Shown here one piece after another: positions 8,761-17,124 of a stretch of DNA of 64,000 bases. This DNA is from Metabacillus sp. FJAT-52054 (lineage in GTDB: Bacteria; Bacillota; Bacilli; Bacillales; Bacillaceae), in assembly GCF_037201815.1 (NCBI RefSeq), contig NZ_CP147407.1:2240723-2304722 (forward strand), given 5' to 3'. The notes beneath the pieces were generated by a model. That model was not told the DNA's origin, searched no databases, and saw only the letters and a list, made by a program, of their open reading frames with translations. The position numbers and the translations under genes were made by a program. Numbering within the stretch: the stretch's first letter is position 1; each line of letters begins with the position of its first letter.

Positions 8761-8937
8761 CTAAGAAAGCTTTTCACCCAGCTCCTTTAGCTTTAAACCA
8801 ACCGTGCATTGACTGATGCAAAAAGAATGGGCGAAGGTTTTCCCATATTCTTTGCGGAAATGCTGCTTCAGCAGGCAATCCACGCAATACGTATCTAAAA
8901 GCTCCCCTATTTCATCCAATTTTTGTTTTCTATTCAT
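8761..8937 (-). CDS. ypeQ: YpeQ-like zinc-finger protein
   Basis: A 58-aa protein with a paired-cysteine pattern, CVDC near residue 18 and CISQC near residue 44, typical of the small zinc-finger DUF2602 family (YpeQ). No enzymatic domain is present and no function is known. ATG at 8937 has GGAG nine bases upstream; the ribosome site lies within the end of ypeP, whose stop is at 8953, so the two genes form an operon with ypeQ last. Confidence 0.82.
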   Translation of the reverse strand: MNRKQKLDEIGELLDTYCVDCLLKQHFRKEYGKTFAHSFCISQCTVGLKLKELGEKLS

Positions 8938-8952
8938 TCTAGCCCACTCCAA

Positions 8953-9609
8953 TTAATCCAATTTAATCTGGCTGGTAACATCCATACCTTGAATCGCCTG
9001 TTTGGACAGCTGGTCAGCTTCCTTGTTCTCTTTTCTTGGGACGGATTCATAGTCACCCGTCACCTTCAGCTTAGACAACACTTCCTCAATTCGATTAATC
9101 CAGACTTGATGCTGCTCCTCATAGCAGGGCCATTCTCCTGACAGCTGATTGATGACGACCAGTGAATCGCCCTTAAATTGCACATTCTGTCCCGTGACCG
9201 AGAGCTCCTCAAGATAATTGGCTCCGAGAAGCAATGCCGCAAATTCTGCCTCATTATTCGAGGTTAGTTCATCAAGAGTTCTGTTAATTCGAACCCTGTA
9301 GTTTTCTTTGCCGATTTTATAATAAATCGCAGCTCCGGCACCGCTTTTTCCTGTATCTTTATCAAAACTTCCATCAAAATAAACGATGACAGAAGAAGGT
9401 TCCTCTTCAAGCTCTTCCATTAATTTAAGCATTTCCTTCTTTGTCCAGGTTACTCCCCGGCTATCCTCAAACTCAATGGTTTTAGTTCTTCCCGTCCGTT
9501 CCAAATCGTCAGAAAGCAAAAGCGCTAAATCGGCATCCAATTCATCTGATTGAAACAATGCGGTTTGCTTTTTAGGGGATTGATACGTCCAATTAATCCT
9601 GACTCTCAT
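8953..9609 (-). CDS. ypeP: RNase H-like protein YpeP
   Basis: A 218-aa protein with an N-terminal domain of about 75 residues and a C-terminal RNase H fold (RVT_3 type). The four acidic catalytic residues of RNase HI are seen in order: IVYFDGSFD, SNNEAEFAAL, FKGDSLVV and ENKEADQLSK. In B. subtilis YpeP shows no or weak RNase H activity despite the motif; that may hold here. It is head of an operon with ypeQ and is divergent from ypdQ, a second RNase H-like gene 150 bases away. Confidence 0.88.
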   Translation of the reverse strand: MRVRINWTYQSPKKQTALFQSDELDADLALLLSDDLERTGRTKTIEFEDSRGVTWTKKEMLKLMEELEEEPSSVIVYFDGSFDKDTGKSGAGAAIYYKIGKENYRVRINRTLDELTSNNEAEFAALLLGANYLEELSVTGQNVQFKGDSLVVINQLSGEWPCYEEQHQVWINRIEEVLSKLKVTGDYESVPRKENKEADQLSKQAIQGMDVTSQIKLD

Positions 9610-9765
9610 CCTGCGCCTCCTGCATACAGCTTAAAAATTTTATAACGTATTTACTATTCTTATGCTACACTATGAAAGTGTTTTGCATGCCGCATTTTTA
9701 CATTTTAACATGCTTTGTATGAGAAATGTATGCAGAAGCATTTCTTCCTTGAAAGGATGACTCCG

Positions 9766-10155
9766 ATGATTGAAGTGTATATTGATGGAGCCAGTGCCGG
9801 CGATCCAGGCCCTTCCGGTGCTGGAATTGTTATCAAAGGAAATGGCGCTGCTGAGTCCTTCTCCTACCCGCTCGGTACGATGTCCAATCATGAAGCAGAA
9901 TTCCACGCCTTGATCCTTGGATTGAAGCTATGCGTGGAAAAGAAGTACAAAACTGTCTCATTCCGAACCGACTCCCAGCTGGTCGAACGGGCCGCCGAGA
10001 ATCGATATGCTAAAAACAAGCTGTTTGCCCCATTATTAGCAGAAGCAGAAAGCCTGATTGATCAACTCGATTTATTTTTTATTAAATGGATCCCTTCTAA
10101 AGTCAACCCTGCCGACCGGATAGCAAAGGAAGGCATCCGAAAAAATGAAAAATAG
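9766..10155 (+). CDS. ypdQ: RNase HI-like protein YpdQ
   Basis: A 129-aa single-domain RNase H fold. Acidic motifs VYIDGASAGDPGPSGAG, NHEAEFHAL, FRTDSQLV and NPADRIAKEG keep all four catalytic acids. ATG at 9766 is preceded by AAAGGATG. In B. subtilis ypdP lies between ypeP and ypdQ; here that gene is absent and the two RNase H-like genes are divergent neighbours. A hairpin with a short T run follows. Confidence 0.88.
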   Translation: MIEVYIDGASAGDPGPSGAGIVIKGNGAAESFSYPLGTMSNHEAEFHALILGLKLCVEKKYKTVSFRTDSQLVERAAENRYAKNKLFAPLLAEAESLIDQLDLFFIKWIPSKVNPADRIAKEGIRKNEK

Positions 10156-10190
10156 CCAGCGTTAGCTGACTGAATACATATCCTCTTTAT

Positions 10191-10217
10191 CCTGCTTTAT
10201 AAAAAGCAGGCTTTTCT
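10191..10217 (+). terminator. Terminator of ypdQ
   Basis: CCTGCTTT / AAAGCAGG stem with a four-base loop followed by CTTTTCTG. Confidence 0.7.
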
Positions 10218-10220
10218 GCT

Positions 10221-10556
10221 TTATACAAGCAGCCGAAGCGAACGCACCTTTTCCAGGGCCATCGCTTTCGTCATTACTTCTCCCTCTACAAAGATCTCAA
10301 GAAGTGACATGAAAAAAGATCCTTCAAACGACTTCTGAATTTTAAGCGTCAGCTCTATAGCGGAAATAACCTGACTATCAACCGCACCGGTATAGCTTTT
10401 TCCAAAATAAATAAACCGGATGGTCTCATCCCCAAATTTAAAGCCTTTCGCATATAAACGATCGAGATACTCTGCTAGATCGCAAGTCATACCCTGACAT
10501 CCCGCCCTTACAAAGCAAATAGTAACCTTCTCAAATTTTACGCCAATTTTCTCCAA
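10221..10556 (-). CDS. Orphan hypothetical protein, up to 111 aa
   Basis: I do not recognise this protein. It is soluble, with an alternating hydrophobic pattern (VTICFVRAGCQGMTCDLAEY, then ETIRFIYFGKSYTGAVDS) that suggests a small alpha/beta fold, and ends in a helical EKVRSLRLLV. Two cysteines lie near residues 14 and 19-25. Start uncertain: TTG at 10556 gives 111 aa, an internal ATG at 10490 gives 89 aa; neither has a strong ribosome site. It lies directly downstream of the 24-unit minisatellite on the same strand, and its putative -35 element is in the outermost unit. No B. subtilis gene is known at this place. Confidence 0.55.
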   Translation of the reverse strand: MEKIGVKFEKVTICFVRAGCQGMTCDLAEYLDRLYAKGFKFGDETIRFIYFGKSYTGAVDSQVISAIELTLKIQKSFEGSFFMSLLEIFVEGEVMTKAMALEKVRSLRLLV

Positions 10557-10623
10557 AATTCCAGATAAAAATTGTGAACATTTGTTTGGGGTTGGGGTTT
10601 CTGTTAATTGCTGAATAACGGGG

Positions 10624-10653
10624 ATTATATGGTTTGTTTGTGATGCCTGGCAT
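10624..10653 (-). promoter_or_regulatory. Possible promoter of the orphan gene, -35 supplied by a repeat unit
   Basis: On the minus strand ATGCCA, 18 bases, TATAAT. The -10 is perfect; the -35 (4 of 6) is part of the outermost minisatellite unit. Confidence 0.4.
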
Positions 10654-11667
10654 TCTTGCTTGGCATCGGCCCTTTTCCCTGCAATGCCTGGCTTTCTTGC
10701 CTGGCATTAGTCCTTTTCCCTGTAATGCCTGGCATTCTTGCCTGGCATCGGCCCTTTTCCCTGTAATGCCTGGCATTCTTGCCTGGCAACATCCCTCTTT
10801 CCCTGTAATGCCTGGCATTCTTGCCTGGCATCGGCCCCTTTCCCCTGTGATGCCTGGCATTCTTGCCTGGCAACATCCCTCTTTCCCTGTAATGCCTGGC
10901 ATTCTTGCCTGGCATTAGTCCTTTTCCCTGCAATGCCTGGCATTCTTGCCTGGCAACATCCCTTTTTCCCTGTAATGCCTGGCTTTCTTGCCTGGCATCG
11001 GCCCTTTTCCCTGTAATGCCTGGCATTCTTGCCTGGCAACATCCCTCTTTCCCTGTAATGCCTGGCATTCTTGCCTGGCAACATCCCTCTTTCCCTGTAA
11101 TGCCTGGCATTCTTGCCTGGCATTCTTGCCTGGCATCAGCCCTTTTCCCTGCAATGCCTGGCATTCTTGCCTGGCAACCTCCCCCTTTCCTTGCAATGCC
11201 TGGCATTCTTGCCTGGCAACCTCTCCCTTTCCCTGTAATGCCTGGCATTCTTGCCTGGCAACATCCCTTTTTCCCTGTAATGCCTGGCATTCTTGCCTGG
11301 CGACATCCCTCTTTCCCTGTAATGCCTGGCATTCTTGCCTGGCATTAGTCCTTTTCCCTGCAATGCCTGGCATTCTTGCCTGGCATCGGCCCCTTTCCCC
11401 TGTAATGCCTGGCATTCTTGCCTGGCAACATCCCTCTTTCCCTGTAATGCCTGGCATTCTTGCCTGGCATTCTTGCCTGGCATCAGCCCTTTTCCATGCA
11501 ATGCCTGGCATTCTTGCCTGGCAACCTCCCCCTTTCCTTGCAATGCCTGGCATTCTTGCCTGGCAACCTCTCCCTTTCCCTGCAATGCCTGGCATTCTTG
11601 CCTGGCAACCTCTCCCTTTCCCTGCAATGCCTGGCATTCTTGCCTGGCAACGGCCCTTTTTCCGTCC
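10642..11667. repeat. 24-unit hairpin-forming minisatellite
   Basis: Tandem array of exactly 1026 bases: 16 units of 42 bases, 6 of 41 and 2 of 54. Each unit has a constant half, two direct copies of TGCCTGGCA separated by TTCT, and a pyrimidine-rich half ending CCCTGT or CCCTGC that falls into about six variants. Each TGCCTGGCA is palindromic around its central base, so the pair can fold as TGCC-x-GGCA stems on either strand with a four-base loop. The 54-base units carry one extra TGCCTGGCATTCT. A block of four unit types occurs twice (units 11-14 and 19-22). No cas-like gene is near, and the variable parts are related to each other, so it is not CRISPR. Reading frames run open through it on both strands but unit lengths of 41 and 42 break any single frame. 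Confidence 0.97.
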
Positions 11668-11727
11668 CGGCATCAGGTTTCCTCATCAAAGCACAGTTTA
11701 TGGAGTTTCCCGCATTCTTCGAACAAA

Positions 11728-11762
11728 CATAAAGCCTGCCGATTTTGCCGGCAGGCTTTATG
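11728..11762 (-). terminator. Terminator of ypcP
   Basis: A 14-bp perfect stem CATAAAGCCTGCCG / CGGCAGGCTTTATG with a seven-base loop, followed on the minus strand by TTTG. It closes the gene just ahead of the minisatellite. Confidence 0.8.
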
Positions 11763-11772
11763 TAACTTCCGA

Positions 11773-12666
11773 TTAGACAGCTTTCATTTCAGCCGCTCTT
11801 TTGATGAGACTATCAATACCTCTGATTTCAGCATGCAGCAGCCATTGCTGGGCCATCGCAAGATCGATGTTCAGAACGGCTTCTTCGATGGCAAGCTCCA
11901 GCGGAACCTCGCAATGAATTTCAGCGAGACTTCTGGAAAGGTGGAGCATTTCTATGTCTTCTTCAATTTTCTTTCTTTGCGATGGTGTCAGCATGTGGAG
12001 GCTTTCGAGAATGCCTTCAATGGAAGTGTGCTCCTGGATGAGCTTGTAGGCTGTTTTTTCGCCGATTCCTCTTACACCTGGGTAATTGTCGCTTGAGTCT
12101 CCCATCAGCCCTTTTACATCGATTAGCTTGGACGGGTGAATGCCTTTTTCCTCCTGAAACAGCTCGGAGCTGTAAATTAAATATTGTCCCATGCCTTTTT
12201 GAAGGAGGACGACCTCCACATTATCATCAAGAAGCTGCAGGAGATCGCGGTCTCCAGTGAGAATTGTGATATTCATGGAGGATTTAAATTGGCACGCAAT
12301 GGTCCCGATGCAGTCATCCGCTTCGTAACCCGGTACGCCGATATTCGGAATTCCAAGTGATGCGGCGGCTTCTTTCGCCATTTCAAATTGCGGAAGAAGT
12401 TCAATTGGCGCTTCGCTGCGGTTTGCTTTATAGTTTTGGAAGGATTCTGTTCTGAAGGTTTTGCTGCCCATATCCCAGCAGCATATGACTTGCTCAGGTT
12501 TGAACGCATCGATGCTCATCAGGAGATGCTTTAAAAAGCCGCTGACACCATTTGTTGGAGTGCCTTTGCTGTTTATCATAAAATTGCCATGGACAGATGT
12601 GGCAAAAAATGCCCGAAACAATAGTGCCATTCCATCTACAAGTAATAGGTCTGTTTTTCGTTCCAT
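11773..12666 (-). CDS. ypcP: 5'-3' exonuclease / flap nuclease YpcP
   Basis: A stand-alone FEN-type 5' nuclease (297 aa, B. subtilis 296) like the N-terminal domain of DNA polymerase I; it can remove RNA primers or flaps in Okazaki-fragment processing. The PIN/FEN acidic residues are seen in LLLVDGMALLFRAFF, GYEADDCIGT, ITILTGDRDLLQLL and MGDSSDNYPGVRGIGEKTA (helix-hairpin-helix-type DNA contact). ATG at 12666 is preceded by AAGGAGAG. The gene is transcribed toward the minisatellite and closed by a terminator at 11728. Confidence 0.95.
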   Translation of the reverse strand: MERKTDLLLVDGMALLFRAFFATSVHGNFMINSKGTPTNGVSGFLKHLLMSIDAFKPEQVICCWDMGSKTFRTESFQNYKANRSEAPIELLPQFEMAKEAAASLGIPNIGVPGYEADDCIGTIACQFKSSMNITILTGDRDLLQLLDDNVEVVLLQKGMGQYLIYSSELFQEEKGIHPSKLIDVKGLMGDSSDNYPGVRGIGEKTAYKLIQEHTSIEGILESLHMLTPSQRKKIEEDIEMLHLSRSLAEIHCEVPLELAIEEAVLNIDLAMAQQWLLHAEIRGIDSLIKRAAEMKAV

Positions 12667-12762
12667 CGTATTCTCTCCTTTATTTACATAACATTATCCT
12701 ACCATATCTAAGCCATGCTGCGAAACGGTAAGTGAAGGAATCTTTAGAGGAACGCTACACAG

Positions 12763-12799
12763 AAAAGACTGAACCCGTTAGGATTCAGTCTCTTTTTTT
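12763..12799 (-). terminator. Terminator of the sspL-position gene
   Basis: GACTGAAxCC / GGATTCAGTC stem, T run on both sides. It overlaps the stop codon of the spore-protein gene. Confidence 0.75.
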
Positions 12800-12922
12800 G
12801 GAGCTATCCAGTTTTGCCGCTTCTGCTTCTGCATAAGATGCAAATTCGTGTTCAAAACCGTTTTTCTTTTTGGCGTTGTTATTTGCCATTGCATTTGAAT
12901 TAGCTGGCTTCGTTTTGCCCAT
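12785..12922 (-). CDS. sspL: Small acid-soluble spore protein, at the sspL position
   Basis: A 45-aa basic, Asn/Ala/Lys-rich protein: MGKTKPANSNAMANNNAKKK, then FEHEFASYAEAEAAK. The FxxEFAS element resembles the repeat of gamma-type SASPs, and the position next to ypcP is that of sspL in B. subtilis. An AAGGCGG lies seven bases before ATG 12922; an ATG at 12940 would place this site inside the gene. CATGATA about 30 bases upstream could be a sigma-G -10. Expected in the spore core. The spore-protein class is likely, the exact orthology to sspL is less sure. Confidence 0.65.
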   Translation of the reverse strand: MGKTKPANSNAMANNNAKKKNGFEHEFASYAEAEAAKLDSSKKRD

Positions 12923-12980
12923 TGCCGGACCGCCTTTCATGGGTGATCAAGCTTTATCATGTGCAAAAAGAGGATGAAAC

Positions 12981-13247
12981 TTACCCGTTATTCTTCTTTT
13001 CCACGAACTCCCTTACCATTTCCGGTGTTACCGATTGGCGGAGAGGAAGATTCACTTTCTTTGCCATCGTGTTCATTTTGATTGTTATTTCGTTAATTTT
13101 AGATACTGAAAAAGGCTGTTTGTTTTCGCATTTAGTGATTGCTTCTTCTATTTTTTGTTCTCTTGATGCATCTAGCTGGATAAATGTCCGAACTTCCTCA
13201 TGCTGTCCCTGCGAGTGCCTGCTTATTGCTTTATGAACTTCTTCCAT
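12981..13247 (-). CDS. ypbS: YpbS-like DUF2533 protein
   Basis: An 88-aa soluble helical protein. VHKAISRHSQGQHEEVRTF, then KPFS-like KQPFSVSKINEIT, matches the DUF2533 pattern of B. subtilis YpbS. GAGGAG lies nine bases before the ATG. Its 5' end overlaps the 3' end of the cysteine-rich gene upstream by 17 bases, and both follow dynA, so dynA, the small gene and ypbS are one operon. No function is known. Confidence 0.85.
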   Translation of the reverse strand: MEEVHKAISRHSQGQHEEVRTFIQLDASREQKIEEAITKCENKQPFSVSKINEITIKMNTMAKKVNLPLRQSVTPEMVREFVEKKNNG

Positions 13248-13431
13248 CAGCTGATTCTCCTCTTTTTTCCATTAGCTTGATCACTTCATTCTTTGGATCC
13301 CAGCAATGAAATGTATAGTCTGGTTTTGTTTCAAATCCGAGCCTTTTACAAAAGTACTTCATTCCCTTGCCATCCACCGCTTTCTCTGCAAGAAAATGTT
13401 TACAGGATGCGCAGCAGTGATACCTGCTCAT
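13231..13431 (-). CDS. Small cysteine-rich protein, 66 aa
   Basis: MSRYHCCASCKHFLAEKA at the N-terminus, then KYFCKRLGFETKPDYTFHCW, gives a Cys-x2-Cys ... Cys ... Cys pattern that could hold one metal ion. The tail is charged and ends GRSS. Its ATG overlaps the dynA stop by four bases (ATGA) and GAGG lies four bases upstream, so translation is coupled to dynA; its end overlaps ypbS. I know no function; its fixed place after dynA suggests an auxiliary role there. Confidence 0.8.
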   Translation of the reverse strand: MSRYHCCASCKHFLAEKAVDGKGMKYFCKRLGFETKPDYTFHCWDPKNEVIKLMEKRGESADGRSS

Positions 13432-16400
13432 ATTGCCTCATAAAGCTCGGTGCATTCTTTATATGCCTTCTTCAGCTGTTCAGCCGAGCTTCCGTCCAGA
13501 TAAAGCTCCTGTAAACCGCTGAAGTAATTTTCAGCGTCCATTCGCAGCTTTTCTGTAAGCACTTGGGCCATTTCCATCAGACTGGAACGATAAAAATCAG
13601 CAAATTCCTGTTCCCGTTCAGCTAATCGCAATGACATTTCTTTGTGAAGTGTTTCCCATACTGCTTCACTCATTTTTGTGCGCTCATTTTTTTCGAAGAA
13701 AGCCTTCGTATTCGAAAACATGCTGAGCTCGCGCTGATAGGCGGAAGCGGATTGCGTCAGGACCCCTGATACCGGCGGCGTTTCGATCGGCTGAAACTCA
13801 GGCGCAGTGAGTCCATCCAGCTTCATGATGGACGAAAGGCCCGCTGAGAGCTTTTCGGCCATATTCGTCATCTGCTGTTTTACCGTATTTTCGCATCTTA
13901 GCGTGATTGCCTGCAGTTCCTGTACAAGTCTGTAATCAGCCGCTTGAATCAGCTCATCCATTTGCACATGTAAAATGGCTTTTGCGCTTCCATCCTGGTT
14001 GAAAATACCAGGGTGGAAGTGCTCCCGGAACATTTGAGAAAATTGAAGGCCCATTCGCTGAATTAAATAGTAACATTGCTCCTTAATTTCCTGATTGACC
14101 TTCTTGATATAGTTCTCGCGGCTTCCGTTATCCAAATAGTGCATGGCTTCTGACAGTTCCTGTTTTTTCTCGTTTAGCGCCGCTGCTTTTTCATCCCCGC
14201 TCTTATCTGATTCTTCGATATAAGAGGATAGCTGTCGGAGCATTCCGTGCATTTCGCCCTTCAATGATGAAACCGCCGTTTGAACCAGATCTGTCTCAAC
14301 AAAATGAAATAAATCCTTCTTAAAGTGAGCATAGTCCGATTGCACGTCCATCGGTGTCCCTGCTAATTCATGCAAGCTGGAAATTCCGTACATCCTGGGA
14401 CGGCGGACCCCTTCTTCTAAAAATTGTGATTCAATATAGTCTTTGACAAGGTCAACCTCCTGATTGCTTTTAGCCAGGTCAATGGCATTGATCAGGAAGA
14501 ACATTTTATCAAGCGAGAAGGAGTCTTTTACCCTTCCAAGCTGCTGGATAAATTCTCTGTCTCCTTTAGAAAATGGATGATTGTAATAGGTCACATACAG
14601 CAGAGCATCGCATTGTTTAATAAATTGAAATGCAACATTCGTATGCCGTTTGTTCAAGGAATCAGCTCCCGGGGTATCCACGAGTGTGATTCCTCTCCTC
14701 GTCAGCGGGCAATCATAGTAAATAACCGCTTCTTCTGTTAAAATGGCGAGGCTTTCCTCAGATACAAAGGGAGAAAAATGATCCACATCTGTCCAATGAA
14801 CAGCTTCTTCTCCCCATTCATTTCTTATGAGGCCTTCACTGTATATGGTCAATACGGCCCTTTTGGAATCGTCAAGTCTGCTGTCAGACAATGCACGCGT
14901 GATCGCTTCCAGAAGTCCTGAATACTGATTGCCTGCAGCGGAGAAGTCTGGAATCATTTCTTTTATTTCAGACACTAGCTGCCCAACAGATTTCCTCCTT
15001 ACCGCAACGCTTCCATGTAAATGCTCGTTTGTAACAGGAACAATTCTGTTTATGGCTGCAGTCGTTGGATTTGGTGAGGATGGCAGCACTTTTCCTCCCA
15101 GAAGAGCATTTGCCGCTGAAGACTTGCCTGCACTAAAAGCTCCAAACAGCGCGATGGTAAAGGTCCGGTCTTTAAGCCGGCTGGATTTCTCACTAATTAA
15201 CTGCTGCCTTCCCTCAAGCCCTTTTACCCGGCCGGCAGCTGCCGCCATTTCTTCGGCATGTTTAATGACACGTTCGGTATTTACCGAAGCCGTTTCAGAA
15301 GAGTATTCATTACCGGAATTCCCGTCAATCAGTACCTGCTTTTTCCTCTTTTCTTTAACAGGTATTTGACTTCCTGCTGTGCGTGATTTTTTCTGAAGCT
15401 GCCATTCGTTCTGATCCGCTTCTGCAGGCAGTTCATGACGCAGAATTTTGAGAAGATAGTCTCTTTGCTCGATAATCTTAATGATTTTTAATAGCTTTTC
15501 ATCTGTATCATCCATTTCGTCCTTCAGGCGCTGCTGCCTTTGCAATTGCTCATTGTCTGCAGAAATGCGCATAGCTTTTTCCATTATGCTGTCTAAAATC
15601 GTTTGAGCTTGCTTTTTAGAAGCATTCTTCACATTTTCAGCCAATATTTTTGTATAGTTCATCACATATTCAGGTGTGGCATCAGCACCAGGCTGCAGGG
15701 AGCTGTTTGCTATATCCATTAAGTCTGCTGTAGCAAACGAGGAAACCTCTTCGTCTATGCCGCTGTCCTGTAAATCCAGCGCTCTGACCGTTTTTAATAA
15801 AATATCTTTCAAGTGCCAGTCAATTTGCGAAGAAACAAGGTCCTTTAAAGCTGCTGAAAAATCCCCTGTTCTCTTTTCGATTTCTTCGCCGGTCTTTTTC
15901 CTCGCAAAAAACATCCCTGCCTTAAAGCCTGGTTTCTTTGCTTCCACGTACTGTTTTGCCTGCTCCCTCATTTCAAAAGGAGTGATATTGGCATTAGCGA
16001 GAACCTTCGCTATTTCGGCCTTTGCGTTCGTCCATCCGGCCGTTATCGATTGCTTTTTCATCTCCATCTGCAATTGAATTGCCTGGTGCTCTTCCGAAAG
16101 CTGCTTCCATCGGGCCTCTGCAGCCGCTTTTTCTTCAGCCCTAACGCCCTCCTGATTTTCAAGAAAGCGGATATGGGCTTGAATAACCAGCTTTCCTTGA
16201 GCCGATTCACTCCGCTTATCCCTGTCGCTAAGCTGCTTTTCAACTGTTTTTTTCACTTGCTCAAGCTCATTATCCGGATGATTGAGATCTTTCATCGTGG
16301 TGTAAAAAATTCTGCTGCTCATTAGTCCGATTTCCTGGAAGCTCTCTTCGATTCGGACTTTAAATTGCGTAAAAGGAAGCTCTTCTTCCTGGTGCTTATC

Positions 16401-17003
16401 AATTTGATTCACGATCAAAGCCGCTTCCTGCCCGTCTTCAATCAGCCGCTTTAAAAATTCAAGCGTACCTTCCGACTGAACATGGTTGTAGTCTGTTACA
16501 TAAAAAATATAATCAGCCGCATGAAGGGCGGAAACCGTTGATTCCATATGGGATGCATCATTGGAATCTACACCCGGTGTATCAATTAGCGCAACCGCTT
16601 CAGGCAAAAGCTGAGAAGGCTTCCAAATATGTATTTTGGCAATTTGATCTCCTTCTTTAGCATACTGCTGCAGTTCTTCGAGCTCCATATCGGGATTTGC
16701 TTCAACCTGCTCACCTGCATGTGTTTCAAGCATAATTCTTTTTTTTCCGCGCCTGATATAAACGAGGTTCGCACTTGTCGGAATCGGACTTGCCGGCAAA
16801 ATCTCCTCTTCAAGCAGTGTATTGAGCAGTGTTGATTTACCTGCAGAAAAATGCCCTGTAAAAGCAATTTGTTTTTCTCTGCTGATTGATTTTTCAATCA
16901 GGTCATCGAGCTTTGAAGCCGATGTGAAATCATTTGAATGGCTCATTTCGGTTTGAATGGCAATGAGCGGTTTTATTGCAGAATCCTGCTGAGATACAGC
17001 CAT
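13428..17003 (-). CDS. dynA: Bacterial dynamin-like GTPase DynA
   Basis: A 1191-aa membrane-remodelling GTPase made of two fused dynamin modules, as in B. subtilis DynA (1193 aa), which tethers and fuses membranes and protects against phage and pore-forming stress. The first G1 motif is TGHFSAGKSTLLN (near residue 50) with ALIDTPGVDSND; the second is GAFSAGKSSAANALLGG (near residue 620) with LVDTPGADSLNKR. Long coiled-coil segments follow each GTPase head. ATG at 17003 has AAAGGGG upstream. It heads the operon dynA, cysteine-rich gene, ypbS. Confidence 0.96.
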   Translation of the reverse strand: MAVSQQDSAIKPLIAIQTEMSHSNDFTSASKLDDLIEKSISREKQIAFTGHFSAGKSTLLNTLLEEEILPASPIPTSANLVYIRRGKKRIMLETHAGEQVEANPDMELEELQQYAKEGDQIAKIHIWKPSQLLPEAVALIDTPGVDSNDASHMESTVSALHAADYIFYVTDYNHVQSEGTLEFLKRLIEDGQEAALIVNQIDKHQEEELPFTQFKVRIEESFQEIGLMSSRIFYTTMKDLNHPDNELEQVKKTVEKQLSDRDKRSESAQGKLVIQAHIRFLENQEGVRAEEKAAAEARWKQLSEEHQAIQLQMEMKKQSITAGWTNAKAEIAKVLANANITPFEMREQAKQYVEAKKPGFKAGMFFARKKTGEEIEKRTGDFSAALKDLVSSQIDWHLKDILLKTVRALDLQDSGIDEEVSSFATADLMDIANSSLQPGADATPEYVMNYTKILAENVKNASKKQAQTILDSIMEKAMRISADNEQLQRQQRLKDEMDDTDEKLLKIIKIIEQRDYLLKILRHELPAEADQNEWQLQKKSRTAGSQIPVKEKRKKQVLIDGNSGNEYSSETASVNTERVIKHAEEMAAAAGRVKGLEGRQQLISEKSSRLKDRTFTIALFGAFSAGKSSAANALLGGKVLPSSPNPTTAAINRIVPVTNEHLHGSVAVRRKSVGQLVSEIKEMIPDFSAAGNQYSGLLEAITRALSDSRLDDSKRAVLTIYSEGLIRNEWGEEAVHWTDVDHFSPFVSEESLAILTEEAVIYYDCPLTRRGITLVDTPGADSLNKRHTNVAFQFIKQCDALLYVTYYNHPFSKGDREFIQQLGRVKDSFSLDKMFFLINAIDLAKSNQEVDLVKDYIESQFLEEGVRRPRMYGISSLHELAGTPMDVQSDYAHFKKDLFHFVETDLVQTAVSSLKGEMHGMLRQLSSYIEESDKSGDEKAAALNEKKQELSEAMHYLDNGSRENYIKKVNQEIKEQCYYLIQRMGLQFSQMFREHFHPGIFNQDGSAKAILHVQMDELIQAADYRLVQELQAITLRCENTVKQQMTNMAEKLSAGLSSIMKLDGLTAPEFQPIETPPVSGVLTQSASAYQRELSMFSNTKAFFEKNERTKMSEAVWETLHKEMSLRLAEREQEFADFYRSSLMEMAQVLTEKLRMDAENYFSGLQELYLDGSSAEQLKKAYKECTELYEAI

Positions 17004-17094
17004 TGAAAATACCCCTTTTGAACGTTCTTTTCCTTCTATTTTACTGAAAAATTAACGGATCGGCATCTATTTTTCTAAAAAAGCTTTCGCAGCA

Positions 17095-17120
17095 CAAAAA
17101 AACTGCCCTTAAGGCAGTTC
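17095..17120 (-). terminator. Terminator of the 27-codon gene
   Basis: AACTGCC / GGCAGTT stem with a six-base loop and seven T on the minus strand, five bases after the stop codon. Confidence 0.8.
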
Positions 17121-17124
17121 ACGT

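Noticed and set aside
10642..11667. CRISPR array
   Set aside because: The variable parts are short, pyrimidine-rich and related to each other, constant parts are not separated by unique spacers, and no cas genes are near.
10531..11776. Collagen-like or repeat proteins read through the minisatellite on both strands
   Set aside because: Five of six frames are open only because the unit lacks stops in them. Units of 41 and 42 bases mix frames, and none of the frames has a ribosome site or a stable 14-residue period over the full array.
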